A stretch of 64,000 bases of DNA from Bordetella parapertussis. GTDB lineage: Bacteria > Bacteroidota > Bacteroidia > Chitinophagales > Chitinophagaceae. The notes beneath the pieces were generated by a model. The model was not told the DNA's origin, searched no databases, and saw only the letters and a list, made by a program, of their open reading frames with translations. Below are positions 53,397 through 61,622 of the stretch, one piece after another. Made by a program: the position numbers and the translations under genes. Position 1 is the stretch's first letter; every line of letters begins with the position of its first letter. The stretch lies in assembly GCA_943331005.2 (NCBI GenBank), contig CALQJX020000018.1, positions 24,349 to 88,348 of the forward strand, read 5' to 3'.

Positions 53397-54062
53397 ATGT
53401 TGCAGAGTGTTCCCAAAGAAGATAATTACAGGCATAAAGGGTTAAGGAAACAACTGGTTCAGCTATTGAGAGAGAAAGGAATAATAGATGAGCGTGTGTT
53501 GGCTGCCATTGATACCATACCCCGCCACTTCTTTCTGGATCCTGCATTCGAAAAACAAGCCTATGAAGACAGGGCTTTTCCTATTACAGCTTCTCAAACC
53601 ATTTCCCAGCCATATACAGTAGCTTTCCAGACACAGTTACTCGACCTTAAGAAATATGATAAGGTGCTGGAAATTGGTACAGGTAGTGCCTATCAGGCAT
53701 GTGTTTTAGCAGAGTTAGGCGTTTCCCTTTTTACTGTAGAGCGTCAACGTGCATTATACGACTATGTAGGCAAGTTCTTTTTCCTGAATAAATACCTCAA
53801 TATAAAACGATTCTTTGGAGATGGTTTCGAAGGTTTGCCCACTTATGCTCCTTTCGATAAGATACTGATCACTTGTGGCGCACCATTCCTGCCGCCAAAG
53901 CTATTGGAACAATTGAAACCAGGTGGTATTATGGTAGTGCCGGTAGGTGAAGATGGCAAGCAGAAAATGATGCGTGTAACTAAAGATAAAGATGGTCAGA
54001 TGTATCAGCAAGACATGGGTGACTTTTCTTTTGTACCAATGCTGCAAGGAAAAAACAACTAA
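53397..54062 (+). CDS. pcm: protein-L-isoaspartate O-methyltransferase
   Basis: 221 residues. N-terminal 'DNYRHKGLRKQLVQLLREKG' and 'IPRHFFLDPAFEKQAYEDRAFPI' are typical, with 'TISQPYTVAFQTQLLDL' near 77, SAM motif I 'VLEIGTGSAYQA' near 94 and 'ITCGAPFLPP' near 157. It methylates damaged isoaspartyl residues for repair in the cytoplasm. It ends two nucleotides before the convergent PAS kinase gene. Confidence 0.95.
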   Translation: MLQSVPKEDNYRHKGLRKQLVQLLREKGIIDERVLAAIDTIPRHFFLDPAFEKQAYEDRAFPITASQTISQPYTVAFQTQLLDLKKYDKVLEIGTGSAYQACVLAELGVSLFTVERQRALYDYVGKFFFLNKYLNIKRFFGDGFEGLPTYAPFDKILITCGAPFLPPKLLEQLKPGGIMVVPVGEDGKQKMMRVTKDKDGQMYQQDMGDFSFVPMLQGKNN

Positions 54063-54064
54063 AC

Positions 54065-55120
54065 TTAATTAACAGTAGATACCTTCTGCTGATTCTTTTT
54101 GTTGGGCAGTAACACAGTAAATGTAGTTCCTTTGTTCTGACTGCTTACGAAAGTTATATTACCCCCCAATTTCTGAATGCCAAATTTGAGTGTGTAAAGA
54201 CCTACACCATTTCCTGTTCCCTGCGAGGTGGCTCTATGGAATAATTTAAAGATATTCTTTTGTTGTTCCGATGCTATGCCAATTCCATTATCGGTAAAAG
54301 AGATATTTATGTAGTTCTCATCTCCGGATATTGTAATGTGCACATAGCAGTCTGTTGAATCTAGCTTTCTGTATTTGATCGCATTATCTATGAGATTCTG
54401 GAACATAGAAATTATTATCTGTTTATCGAAGTAAAAATCAGCTACAGGATCAATTTTTACTTCAAAACGAATTGAAGAGAATCCATCAATGAACATCAAC
54501 GAACTTTTTACTTCATTTAGTACTTTCTCAAAATCTATTTGCTCAAATACAAAATCATTCTTTTGCATCTTCAGCGTTTGGTTCACCATTTCCACTGTGT
54601 TATTCAGTTTGATGACACATTCGCTTATCATTTCGCAGTAAGATCTTATCTCTTCAATATTTGCATCTTTGTCCAGAGCCAGCTCGGTAAGCCCCATTAT
54701 ATTAGCCATAGGGCTATGAACATCATGAGTTATGCGATGAGAGAATATCTCTAATGCTTCAATTGTATTCTTCAGTTCTGTAATATTCGATGCAGTAACT
54801 CCTAAACTATTACCAACTTTAAATGCCTTTAGCTTATTTACCTGATTGCCGTATAATGGAATAGATACAGTATCTTCTATGAAAACAGGTTTCCCTGTTT
54901 CTATAACATTCATATAGGTATCGTACAATCCTTTTTCTTTTGCTTCCGGTGAAACTTCAAGAAGGTTTTTACCAACCAGCTGATTCTTTGTAGCATGATA
55001 GTAGTTTAACAAAGATTCGTTGACATCTATAATGTTCAGATTGTTATCAAAGATCATAAAATGCGTTTCCGCATTATCAAAGAATTCATATCTAAGATCT
55101 TTAATCTCATTAAGCGTCAT
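54065..55120 (-). CDS. soluble PAS-domain histidine kinase, orphan
   Basis: 351 residues, no membrane helix. A PAS domain lies at about 10-115 ('FFDNAETHFMIFDNNLNIID', 'NQLVGKNLLEVSPEA'). The kinase has His132 in 'THDVHSPM', N box 'FQNLIDNAIKYR' near 238, 'DNGIGI' near 277 and 'GNGVGLYTLKFGIQKLGG' near 306. It senses an unknown cytoplasmic signal. No response regulator gene adjoins. Confidence 0.9.
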   Translation of the reverse strand: MTLNEIKDLRYEFFDNAETHFMIFDNNLNIIDVNESLLNYYHATKNQLVGKNLLEVSPEAKEKGLYDTYMNVIETGKPVFIEDTVSIPLYGNQVNKLKAFKVGNSLGVTASNITELKNTIEALEIFSHRITHDVHSPMANIMGLTELALDKDANIEEIRSYCEMISECVIKLNNTVEMVNQTLKMQKNDFVFEQIDFEKVLNEVKSSLMFIDGFSSIRFEVKIDPVADFYFDKQIIISMFQNLIDNAIKYRKLDSTDCYVHITISGDENYINISFTDNGIGIASEQQKNIFKLFHRATSQGTGNGVGLYTLKFGIQKLGGNITFVSSQNKGTTFTVLLPNKKNQQKVSTVN

Positions 55121-55252
55121 GTTATGGTGTTTTAGTTTTGGATGATAGCATTTAATATTATTGCTCTTGTAAATTTAATTCTTTAATAAATATGAAAGAT
55201 ACCTATTGTTAGTAGGCCATTGAGGATACATTAAACTATTTATTGGCCAATA

Positions 55253-55615
55253 TTACCCATGATACACCCTGGATGCAGTTATTAAACCATTACTTATTTC
55301 CAACACTTCAGCTACAAGCATATCGGTTTCATTTGCTACAGTACGTATGTATTCCATAAATACTCGGTCCTCATTCCCAGTAAGTGTTGTGTATTGATAA
55401 TGAAGTGTAGGTAATCTATCAAAAGCATCGCTCCACCATGCCGCAAGCGCTTCTTTTCCTAAAACCAAACCATTTGTTTCAGGTTGTCTTATCTTTAATT
55501 TCGGGCTATAGTGTGCTGCTTCATCATGATACAAAGCCAATAAATTTTTGAGGTTATGTTCATTGAATGCACCAAACCATTTCTTCGCTATCTCCAGATT
55601 TCTTTCTTCGTTCAT
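55253..55615 (-). CDS. SnoaL/NTF2-like protein
   Basis: 120 residues with the cone-shaped NTF2/SnoaL pattern: 'WFGAFNEHNLKNLLALYHDEAAHYSP' near 13-38, a Trp-rich 'AAWWSDAFDRLP' near 59 and C-terminal strands 'YIRTVANETDMLVAEVLEI'. Members are small-ligand binders, isomerases or stress proteins; function here is unknown. It stands alone, followed by the kinase gene 132 nt away. Confidence 0.75.
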   Translation of the reverse strand: MNEERNLEIAKKWFGAFNEHNLKNLLALYHDEAAHYSPKLKIRQPETNGLVLGKEALAAWWSDAFDRLPTLHYQYTTLTGNEDRVFMEYIRTVANETDMLVAEVLEISNGLITASRVYHG

Positions 55616-55795
55616 CTGTATTTTCCTGTAGTTAAATATAATAAATACACTCCTGTCAAGTTATGATTCCAATCAGTGGTCTGTTTGTTCGGATAATAAA
55701 TTAATGTAAATATTATTTATTTTGTGTATGTGCTTTTATAAAGTGTAATTTATTTGACTGCAATTTATATGAATTGAATAAATAGTAGTGCAACG

Positions 55796-55819
55796 TTAAT
55801 CAGATTAACATCTGATTAA
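55796..55819. repeat. perfect 10-bp inverted repeat
   Basis: TTAATCAGAT-TAAC-ATCTGATTAA in a gene-free, AT-rich stretch (55616-55857) about 180 bp upstream of the SnoaL-like gene. Could be an operator or the loose end of a lost element. Confidence 0.6.
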
Positions 55820-55857
55820 TCGTCCGTCATTAATTTTCGAAAAAATAGTTATCAGAT

Positions 55858-56134
55858 CTAGAATTGCCATACTTTACATGTTTCCAATGATAAACTAAGC
55901 TCGCTAAAGGCAGGTATGGTAATCCCCTCTTCGTAGATGTATTTTATTTCAATCATCCGGTCCCCGGTCTGTATTTTAAGTTATGTTTGGTGCCAGCTTT
56001 TTCACTTCGTGTGCCACATCTGGAACACCATAGATATGGTATTTTAATGAATCGGTATTATTTTTAAAACTGCTGAGTGTTCCTGGAGTTGACAATGACA
56101 TATGTTTTTCAGGAATTATTTTCGTTCCATGGTT
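55858..56134 (-). pseudogene. frameshifted gene remnant, family unknown
   Basis: Two abutting open frames on the minus strand read like one protein broken by a one-base shift near 55978. The first runs 56134-55979 and ends 'HIYGVPDVAHEVKKLAPNIT'. The second runs 55980-55861 and reads 'LKIQTGDRMIEIKYIYEE' and 'GITIPAFSELSLSLE', then a stop. Neither frame has a plausible start in the first part: it opens directly after a stop codon. No family is recognised. Apart from this remnant and two hairpins, the 658-bp stretch 55616-56273 appears empty. Confidence 0.4.
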
Positions 56135-56201
56135 TTAGAATAGACTATAGGTAAAATAGGGTATTAGATATATTACATGTTACTAAAACTACATAAAAAT
56201 G

Positions 56202-56253
56202 AGAACCTGACAATAGCTGATATCTTTCGGGAAAGTAGCTATGGTCAGGTTCT
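56202..56253 (-). terminator. long-stem terminator of the PKD gene
   Basis: AGAACCTGAC / GTCAGGTTCT plus ATAGCT / AGCTAT form a 17-position stem with one mismatch, 20 nt after the stop codon at 56274, followed on the minus strand by a T-rich run. Confidence 0.8.
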
Positions 56254-56273
56254 GGTGAACTTATACTATTGAT

Positions 56274-57134
56274 TTAACGGATCTCTATGAGCATAATTCC
56301 GTTCATGTCATTGCCATTACTGTAATGGAACAGATATATGCCTTCCACTAACTTTTCAGTACTTATCTCGTCATATATCTTTCCTGCATTTACAGCTATG
56401 GTTTGGCTAAGCACTTTTCTTCCTGTCAGATCAGTCATGTCAATTTGTAGCTCTTTATCCTTAATTGATGGAATACTACCAGATAATGTAAACCTGCCCT
56501 GATTAGGGTTTGGAGTAACTGTAATTGTAACTTCATTATTAGTTAAGGTGCTTGTAGATAATACAGTATACATACCCGACATACCTTTACAGCCACCTGC
56601 GTCTGTTACTTGTACTTCGTAGTCGCCTGAGATTATAGGTAGGTACTTTTGAGATGTGGCACCGGGTACAATGCTGCCATTCTTATACCATTGGTAGCTG
56701 GTATAGCTGGTTGTAACTGTCAAAGAATCTCCTGCCATAACTATGGTAGGAGTAGGTGCATCATTAACTGTTACACTGATCGTGGCTGTATCTGCTCCTG
56801 ATGCATTGTATACAAAAAGAGATACTTCATAAATACCTGAAGAAGCAAAGCAGAGTGGGGTAGTAGTGAGCGGCGAAGGAATAAGCACGCCTGATACACA
56901 CCAGCGTGCACTATCCAGCGACCCCGCTGTTGTATTGACAACGGTTATGCAATTGTCCATACACACCATTGTGTCTGAACAGGTAAATTCGGCAACGGGT
57001 AGCAGTAGCCTGCGGCTCTCATTTACATCCGATCCGGTTATTGATCGGTATGTAATAACATTTTGTGCTCTAAGGTAAAGGGGCTGTAGTGTCAATAAAA
57101 AGATAAGGAAATAGAAAAGTTTGTAATGCTTCAT
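56274..57134 (-). CDS. T9SS protein with PKD-like domain
   Basis: 286 residues from the ATG at 57134, directly before a signal peptide (MKHYKLFYFLIFLLTLQPLYLRAQ split at the hydrophobic core); an in-frame Met at 57194 would precede it by 20 residues. Residues 45-135 are PKD-like ('VCMDNCITVVNTTAGSLDSA'), then an Ig-like unit with 'YTSYQWYKNGSIVPGATSQK'. The last 80 residues ('VTPNPNQGRFT', 'DLTGRKVLSQ', 'VEGIYLFHY') are a T9SS sorting domain. It is a smaller relative of the 40135-41505 protein without the jelly roll. Confidence 0.8.
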   Translation of the reverse strand: MKHYKLFYFLIFLLTLQPLYLRAQNVITYRSITGSDVNESRRLLLPVAEFTCSDTMVCMDNCITVVNTTAGSLDSARWCVSGVLIPSPLTTTPLCFASSGIYEVSLFVYNASGADTATISVTVNDAPTPTIVMAGDSLTVTTSYTSYQWYKNGSIVPGATSQKYLPIISGDYEVQVTDAGGCKGMSGMYTVLSTSTLTNNEVTITVTPNPNQGRFTLSGSIPSIKDKELQIDMTDLTGRKVLSQTIAVNAGKIYDEISTEKLVEGIYLFHYSNGNDMNGIMLIEIR

Positions 57135-57224
57135 TGTTCTGTTTTTTAGATGAAAGAATAGGTGTGTCTGATCTAAAGACGTAAAACAGTTCAATCATCT
57201 TGGGTCGGATATAGCAACGAACCC

Positions 57225-57255
57225 AAAAAAGCGGGACTGTTGCTACAGTCCCGCT
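57225..57255 (-). terminator. terminator of the cyclophilin operon
   Basis: Perfect 11-bp stem AGCGGGACTGT / ACAGTCCCGCT with a 4-nt loop, followed on the minus strand by T6, 43 nt beyond the cyclophilin stop. Confidence 0.9.
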
Positions 57256-57297
57256 ATCGGTAAATTATTTATGATCGGTCAACTACCGATATATAGC

Positions 57298-57774
57298 TTA
57301 CGCAAAGATCACAGATTCTATAACCACCGGATCTATTGGCTGGTCATATGCGTTTGTTGCTACTATACCTATTGCACTTACTACTTCCTTGCCTTTTACT
57401 ACACGGCCAAAAGCAGTATGCTTACTGTTGAGGAAATGATTGTCAACAAGATTGATGAAAAACTGACTGCCATTGGTATTGCGACCTGCATTGGCCATAG
57501 ATATAGTACCTGCAGCATTGCTGTTATTTGGTCCTATTTCGTCATCAAACTTATAGCCGGGGCCACCTGTTCCCCACATACTTTTCTTTGCTTCTTCCTT
57601 GGTCAAAGGGTCTCCTCCCTGTATCATGAAGTTAGGTATGATACGGTGAAATTTCACTCCGTTGTAAAAGTCCGACTGAGCCAGTTTCACAAAGTTGCTG
57701 ACAGTATTGGGTGTTTCGTTCTCGAAGAAATCTATAACTATGTCTCCTTTGTTGGTTTTGATAGTACCTTCCAT
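57298..57774 (-). CDS. cyclophilin-type peptidyl-prolyl isomerase
   Basis: 158 residues. 'GVKFHRIIPNFMIQGGDP' (39-56) and 'NGSQFFINL' (100-108) are the catalytic signature of cyclophilins, including Arg44, Phe49, Gln52 and Phe104-105. No signal peptide, so cytoplasmic. A 64-residue charged protein gene precedes it by 19 nt. Confidence 0.95.
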   Translation of the reverse strand: MEGTIKTNKGDIVIDFFENETPNTVSNFVKLAQSDFYNGVKFHRIIPNFMIQGGDPLTKEEAKKSMWGTGGPGYKFDDEIGPNNSNAAGTISMANAGRNTNGSQFFINLVDNHFLNSKHTAFGRVVKGKEVVSAIGIVATNAYDQPIDPVVIESVIFA

Positions 57775-57793
57775 AATATTGTTATTTATATTG

Positions 57794-57988
57794 CTATTTA
57801 ATGTTTTTCATGTTTTTTTCCAGCTCTTTATCATACCACTCCTTATCATTGTCCTTGTTTTCTTCCAGCTCTTTAAGGATCTGCTCTTTCACCTTTTTCA
57901 GATCGTTCTCTTCAATATTCCCTTCTTCACGTGTAAGTTTGAAGGCTGCAAATTTTTTATCTGCAGGTTTTCTTTTTCTTGTAGACAT
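57794..57988 (-). CDS. small highly charged helical protein
   Basis: 64 residues, about half Lys or Glu, with a predicted long helix from residue 20 ('ENDLKKVKEQILKELEENKD') and a basic start ('MSTRKRKPADKKFAAFKL'). No family recognised. It lies 19 nt upstream of the cyclophilin gene on the same strand. Low complexity makes the coding call less certain. Confidence 0.5.
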   Translation of the reverse strand: MSTRKRKPADKKFAAFKLTREEGNIEENDLKKVKEQILKELEENKDNDKEWYDKELEKNMKNIK

Positions 57989-58129
57989 TCCTGTTATTTA
58001 AAGTTTTGTAGCAATAAGGTTTGTTTCCGCAATTGCATGTCAAAGCTACTGAAAATATGCCAGCAACCATGGTTCGAATCGTACACTTCGTATATGATAG
58101 GCAACTGTTGTAATATAGTTGCGGTAAGG

Positions 58130-58834
58130 TTATTTTATCGCAAATTTCATATACACTTTTACAGTGTAGGTGAGTTTTGTGAAGTACTTGTCTGCAGGGT
58201 CACTGGTAGATCCTGCTCTCGCTTCATCTCTTCTGTTCACCCTGCAACGTTTGGAAATATTGTCTTTGATAGACATTGTTTTGCCAACAGATTCTCCTGC
58301 TGCACTCATCATATATTCTGCCTGTTCTTTGGCGTTTTTTACGGCAGCTACTCTCAGCTCTTTCACCAATTCATCTTTTTTAGAGTATTCAACCTTATGA
58401 ATATCTGCATATTTCACTTTCAGCTCGTCTGTTACTCCAAACACTTTATCTATGCTGGCTACATCCGGAACAGTTATCAGAAATGACTTTTGCTGCAGCA
58501 CTATCTGCTTCTTGTGCAGGAAATGTTTTTCCTCAATGTAGGTCTCCCCGAAATTACTTACCGTCATATTGTTCATGTCTATGCCGGTAGCAGCCAGTTT
58601 TTCTTTCAGTTGTTTCTCTTGTATGTCAAGGCCTGTCTTTTTATCATCTTCAATTCGCTCGCAGATAGTAACAGTGATCTCTATCTGGTCAGGCACAACC
58701 TCTTTCGAAGCTGTGCCGGTTTTCTCAATATATGGTTGTCTGCGTTCAGATTGTGGTGGTTGGTTTTGGCCAAATGCATTACAACTTGTCAGCAAGGCAA
58801 TAGATAGTATCGTTGTTTGCAGAATAGATCTCAT
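58130..58834 (-). CDS. SIMPL (DUF541) domain protein, exported
   Basis: 234 residues from the ATG at 58834, before a signal (MRSILQTTILSIALLTSC); 'LLTSC' could be a lipobox, or signal peptidase I may cut after 'AFGQ'. The start at 58873 adds 13 residues without signal. The mature part begins 'YIEKTGTASKEVVPDQIEITVTI', the usual opening of SIMPL proteins, with 'AKEQAEYMMSAAGESVGKTMSI' near 170-190. Members are periplasmic or outer-membrane proteins of poorly known role. Confidence 0.85.
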   Translation of the reverse strand: MRSILQTTILSIALLTSCNAFGQNQPPQSERRQPYIEKTGTASKEVVPDQIEITVTICERIEDDKKTGLDIQEKQLKEKLAATGIDMNNMTVSNFGETYIEEKHFLHKKQIVLQQKSFLITVPDVASIDKVFGVTDELKVKYADIHKVEYSKKDELVKELRVAAVKNAKEQAEYMMSAAGESVGKTMSIKDNISKRCRVNRRDEARAGSTSDPADKYFTKLTYTVKVYMKFAIK

Positions 58835-58991
58835 ATTGGAACAGCTTGTAGCAAATTTCGTAAAATATTTCATGCAAACTTATCCAATATCTTAGGATAT
58901 GCTTGAGTAATTGTTTTGGATCATTATTACTCTGACTAATTGCAACTGTCGGTCTGATCTTGTTGCTTCTTCTTGTTATGGACACCCTGAA

Positions 58992-59023
58992 AAACAAAAA
59001 AGCCGGTCTGAGAACAGACCAGC
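58992..59023 (-). terminator. probable terminator of the 59124-59732 gene
   Basis: On the minus strand GGTCTG-TTCT-CAGACC, extended by GC pairs around one mismatch, is followed by GGC and T6. It lies about 100 nt past the stop codon. Confidence 0.7.
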
Positions 59024-59123
59024 CCCTATAAACCCTATCACCATGAAAACTTTTACAAAGGTATTATGTACATATTTTTCCTTTGGGAACAAATGTTACA
59101 TAAGCTTTAGCTACCTTATATTT

Positions 59124-59732
59124 TTATGATCTTTTCTGTTTTGTAATTTCTTCAAATGCCTGCAGTATCTTGTTTGTAAGCGTTTTATTATTGTCCCAGT
59201 TACCCGCTATTGGTATTACAGTTCCCCAGTCTCCCTCATTTTTATTCAAACCTATCGTAGTCTTTTCTTCATGGTAGGTATATAGATGAAGGATCTTAAC
59301 CTTGTTTTTTTCTACTTCCAGAAATATAGGGCGGAAAGTATAGGCATTCACATTTTCCGATGTGTTAATTTGGCAACTGGTCAACCATGCTTTTTTTATA
59401 GCAGCTACAGGTATATGGTAAACATAGGTTTCCTTGACTTTCCCTTTCTCTATGATCTCATTCTCAATTTCTAACTCAGCATCATTCCACCTCACATAAG
59501 ACCTCATTGTGGTACTGAAGATTTTATCATTGAGCTCTTTAGGTTCCCCCTTGCTCTTGATATTATAATCCACACACATTCTGGTTTCGTAGTTTCCTTC
59601 ACTTATGCTGTTACGCTTATGAACCAGATTATCATGCAAACATTTCTTGGCATCTGATATAGTCGAATTCTCTTTAGCAAAACAACAAGCCATACTGCTG
59701 TAGGAAAGTAAAAACATAATTAATGATCTCAT
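59124..59732 (-). CDS. secreted protein of unknown function
   Basis: 202 residues from the ATG at 59732 (MRSLIMFLLSYSSMACCFAKEN), which directly precedes a signal peptide; Met at 59762 is a weaker alternative. The mature part has mixed charge, 'YETRMCVDYNIKSKGEP' and a beta-rich centre ('MRSYVRWNDAELEIENEI'), then 'YHEEKTTIGLNKNEGDWGT'. No family recognised. Base composition is more AT-rich than most neighbours. Confidence 0.6.
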   Translation of the reverse strand: MRSLIMFLLSYSSMACCFAKENSTISDAKKCLHDNLVHKRNSISEGNYETRMCVDYNIKSKGEPKELNDKIFSTTMRSYVRWNDAELEIENEIIEKGKVKETYVYHIPVAAIKKAWLTSCQINTSENVNAYTFRPIFLEVEKNKVKILHLYTYHEEKTTIGLNKNEGDWGTVIPIAGNWDNNKTLTNKILQAFEEITKQKRS

Positions 59733-59945
59733 AGCATCGTATTGAATGTTGAATATATACACTTGTGTACAAAAGAATAGTTAATATATTGATCTTCTGT
59801 TCTAAATCTTTATTCAGATAAATAAAGTAACTACAGAAGGAGCATATGATTTAGGTATTTGTATTAAAGTAATTCTGTGTGGAATATTATAGGTTTTATA
59901 GTTCATGCATATCTATAAAGAATAGGTACTGCAACATGCAATAAC

Positions 59946-59953
59946 TATTTTTG
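59946..59953 (+). promoter_or_regulatory. -7 box (TATTTTTG) of the beta-barrel gene
   Basis: Exact TAnnTTTG match 18 nt before the chosen ATG at 59972; it supports that start over an upstream in-frame codon at 59951, which lies inside the box. Confidence 0.5.
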
Positions 59954-59971
59954 TTGCTCAACATCTTCATA

Positions 59972-60757
59972 ATGAAGCATATACTTGCAGGTACTATATT
60001 ATTTGCCACTGTTTTTACAGCAACTACAACATACGCACAAAATAGTGCAGTTCCTACAAAGGAATATGCCCTGACATTGCCGGATAAAAAGAAGCTTAAG
60101 GCAGGAGATACTACCGGAGCAAAGAAGTCGGCATATGTAATAGAAGCAACTGCACCCTATGGTATAAAGAGAAAAGTGAGGAAAAATCTTGATGAACTTA
60201 CTTTTCAGGGTGGGGTAGGAATGGTCATTTTTACCGGAGGAAAGAATGCACCGTATTCTACCGGCTATGGTATAAACTTTGGCGTTATAAATCCATACCA
60301 CAAAAAGCATTTTGCACTGGAGTATCTCTTCAATTTCGATTATTGTACCAACCCCTCAAAAAGCTGGAATGCAAGAACCGTAGGTACTACAACAAGCAAT
60401 ATTGCAAGCCTTTCAGCTGGTTATAACCTGCAGTTTGGCTTGGGTTTGTCTGGGATTGTTATCAATAAGCGCAAGTTTGCAATGATAGTGGGCCCGGAAT
60501 TAATGTACCAGTCAGTATTCTTATCTGATATGAAACTGAAGGTGGGCGATGCAGCGCTCATGGAAACAGTGGTACTTACATTTGCACCCGGTTTGAAGGC
60601 AACTGCATATGTTGGCGACAGGCTGAAACTGGATGTAGAATATTCTAACAGCTTGAAAAAGAATATCAGTTACGAAGATTATGACTACACCATTGCCACT
60701 ATAAACACGCCCATTAGTTTGAAATTCCTGCGTATTGGTGCCGGTTTCAGATTTTGA
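59972..60757 (+). CDS. outer-membrane beta-barrel protein
   Basis: 261 residues from the ATG at 59972, before a signal peptide (about 1-22, 'TTTYAQ'). After a basic linker ('PYGIKRKVRKN') alternating strands follow ('GGVGMVIFTGG', 'HFALEYLFNFDY', 'LQFGLGLSGIVI') and the protein ends in '...RIGAGFRF', with the terminal Phe typical of BAM-assembled barrels. Function unknown. Confidence 0.75.
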   Translation: MKHILAGTILFATVFTATTTYAQNSAVPTKEYALTLPDKKKLKAGDTTGAKKSAYVIEATAPYGIKRKVRKNLDELTFQGGVGMVIFTGGKNAPYSTGYGINFGVINPYHKKHFALEYLFNFDYCTNPSKSWNARTVGTTTSNIASLSAGYNLQFGLGLSGIVINKRKFAMIVGPELMYQSVFLSDMKLKVGDAALMETVVLTFAPGLKATAYVGDRLKLDVEYSNSLKKNISYEDYDYTIATINTPISLKFLRIGAGFRF

Positions 60758-60782
60758 TAGTTATACAATATCTATAACACAT

Positions 60783-60815
60783 AATAAAGCCCTGCACAGT
60801 TTGCAGGGCTTTATT
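60783..60815. terminator. bidirectional terminator
   Basis: 14-bp perfect stem AATAAAGCCCTGCA / TGCAGGGCTTTATT with a 5-nt loop, between the convergent barrel and lipoprotein genes. Confidence 0.9.
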
Positions 60816-60839
60816 TATAAGATCAATGAGTGCGTAATA

Positions 60840-61364
60840 TTATGGCATCAGTATGCAATGGGCAATGTTCTGTATGTTTTCGCCCTGCTTGCCGGTGATC
60901 TTTGGTTCCAGTTTATTGCCGGATAGCGCCACACGCATTTCAGAAAGTGGTGACTCGCTGAAAGTCTTCATTGCAGCCTCGTCCAGCGTGCCTTTTGGTA
61001 CAAACTGAGTTGCGATTGCACTACCGTTAATGGCATGAACCGGAGCATAGTCATTGTCTGCTACCAACTGTACTACTTTATCGTTCTCCAGTTTGCAATA
61101 GATAATGTCGCCTTTCCTTATTGGTTCAGGAATGTGACCATTCAGCACTATTTTCATTTCCCAACCATAATCTTTGCCGCTTTTCTTCAATGTCAGATTC
61201 CAGTGCCACATTATACCACCAACTTTATTGGTACCTGCTTTTATGTGTTCTTTAGTAAACTGATCTACTTCATCAACATCAAGGTTACACTTTTGTGCGC
61301 AGGAAGATGTGAGCGAAAAAAGGCTCGCAATTGCCGTTAGGGCCAGAGAATGAATAAGTTTCAT
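60840..61364 (-). CDS. lipoprotein of unknown function
   Basis: 174 residues with a lipoprotein signal (LTSSC, Cys22). The mature part has 'HWNLTLKKSGKDYGWEMKIVLNG', 'RKGDIIYCKLENDKVVQLV' and a C-terminal 'NIQNIAHCILMP'; no domain recognised. It shares a terminator with the barrel gene and lies downstream of a gene remnant. Confidence 0.7.
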   Translation of the reverse strand: MKLIHSLALTAIASLFSLTSSCAQKCNLDVDEVDQFTKEHIKAGTNKVGGIMWHWNLTLKKSGKDYGWEMKIVLNGHIPEPIRKGDIIYCKLENDKVVQLVADNDYAPVHAINGSAIATQFVPKGTLDEAAMKTFSESPLSEMRVALSGNKLEPKITGKQGENIQNIAHCILMP

Positions 61365-61446
61365 ATTTTAAGTTTGTACAAATCTATATCCATATAGTTA
61401 CATCTCAAAATGATTTCAATCATAAGGAAGTAATAGATGCAAACGG

Positions 61447-61618
61447 TTATCCGGCTTTCTCACCCACTACTTTAGCATATTATTCTTCTTTGGGCTCCCA
61501 CAGCTCCACTTTATTTTGTTCCTAGTCCGGTATAGGAATGTACTTTTCCGTAAGCTGAAACATCCAATGTGTCTAGAATGGTAACGCTTTCACAGATCGT
61601 TTACTCAATAGTTTATCT
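61447..61618 (-). pseudogene. degraded VOC/glyoxalase-family gene fragment
   Basis: Three minus-strand frames, read in turn, recover the C-terminal half of a VOC (glyoxalase/bleomycin-resistance) protein: 'DKLLSKRSVKA', then 'SVTILDTLDVSAYGKVH', then 'YIPIPD*EQNKVELWEPKEE*'. The 'SAYGK' and 'NKVELWEP' segments match the family end 'YGKFVH..DPEGNKIELWEP'. At least two frameshifts and two or three in-frame stops show it is dead. The N-terminal half is missing: its place is taken by the 3' end of the 61623-62156 lipoprotein gene. Confidence 0.65.
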
Positions 61619-61622
61619 TTCA

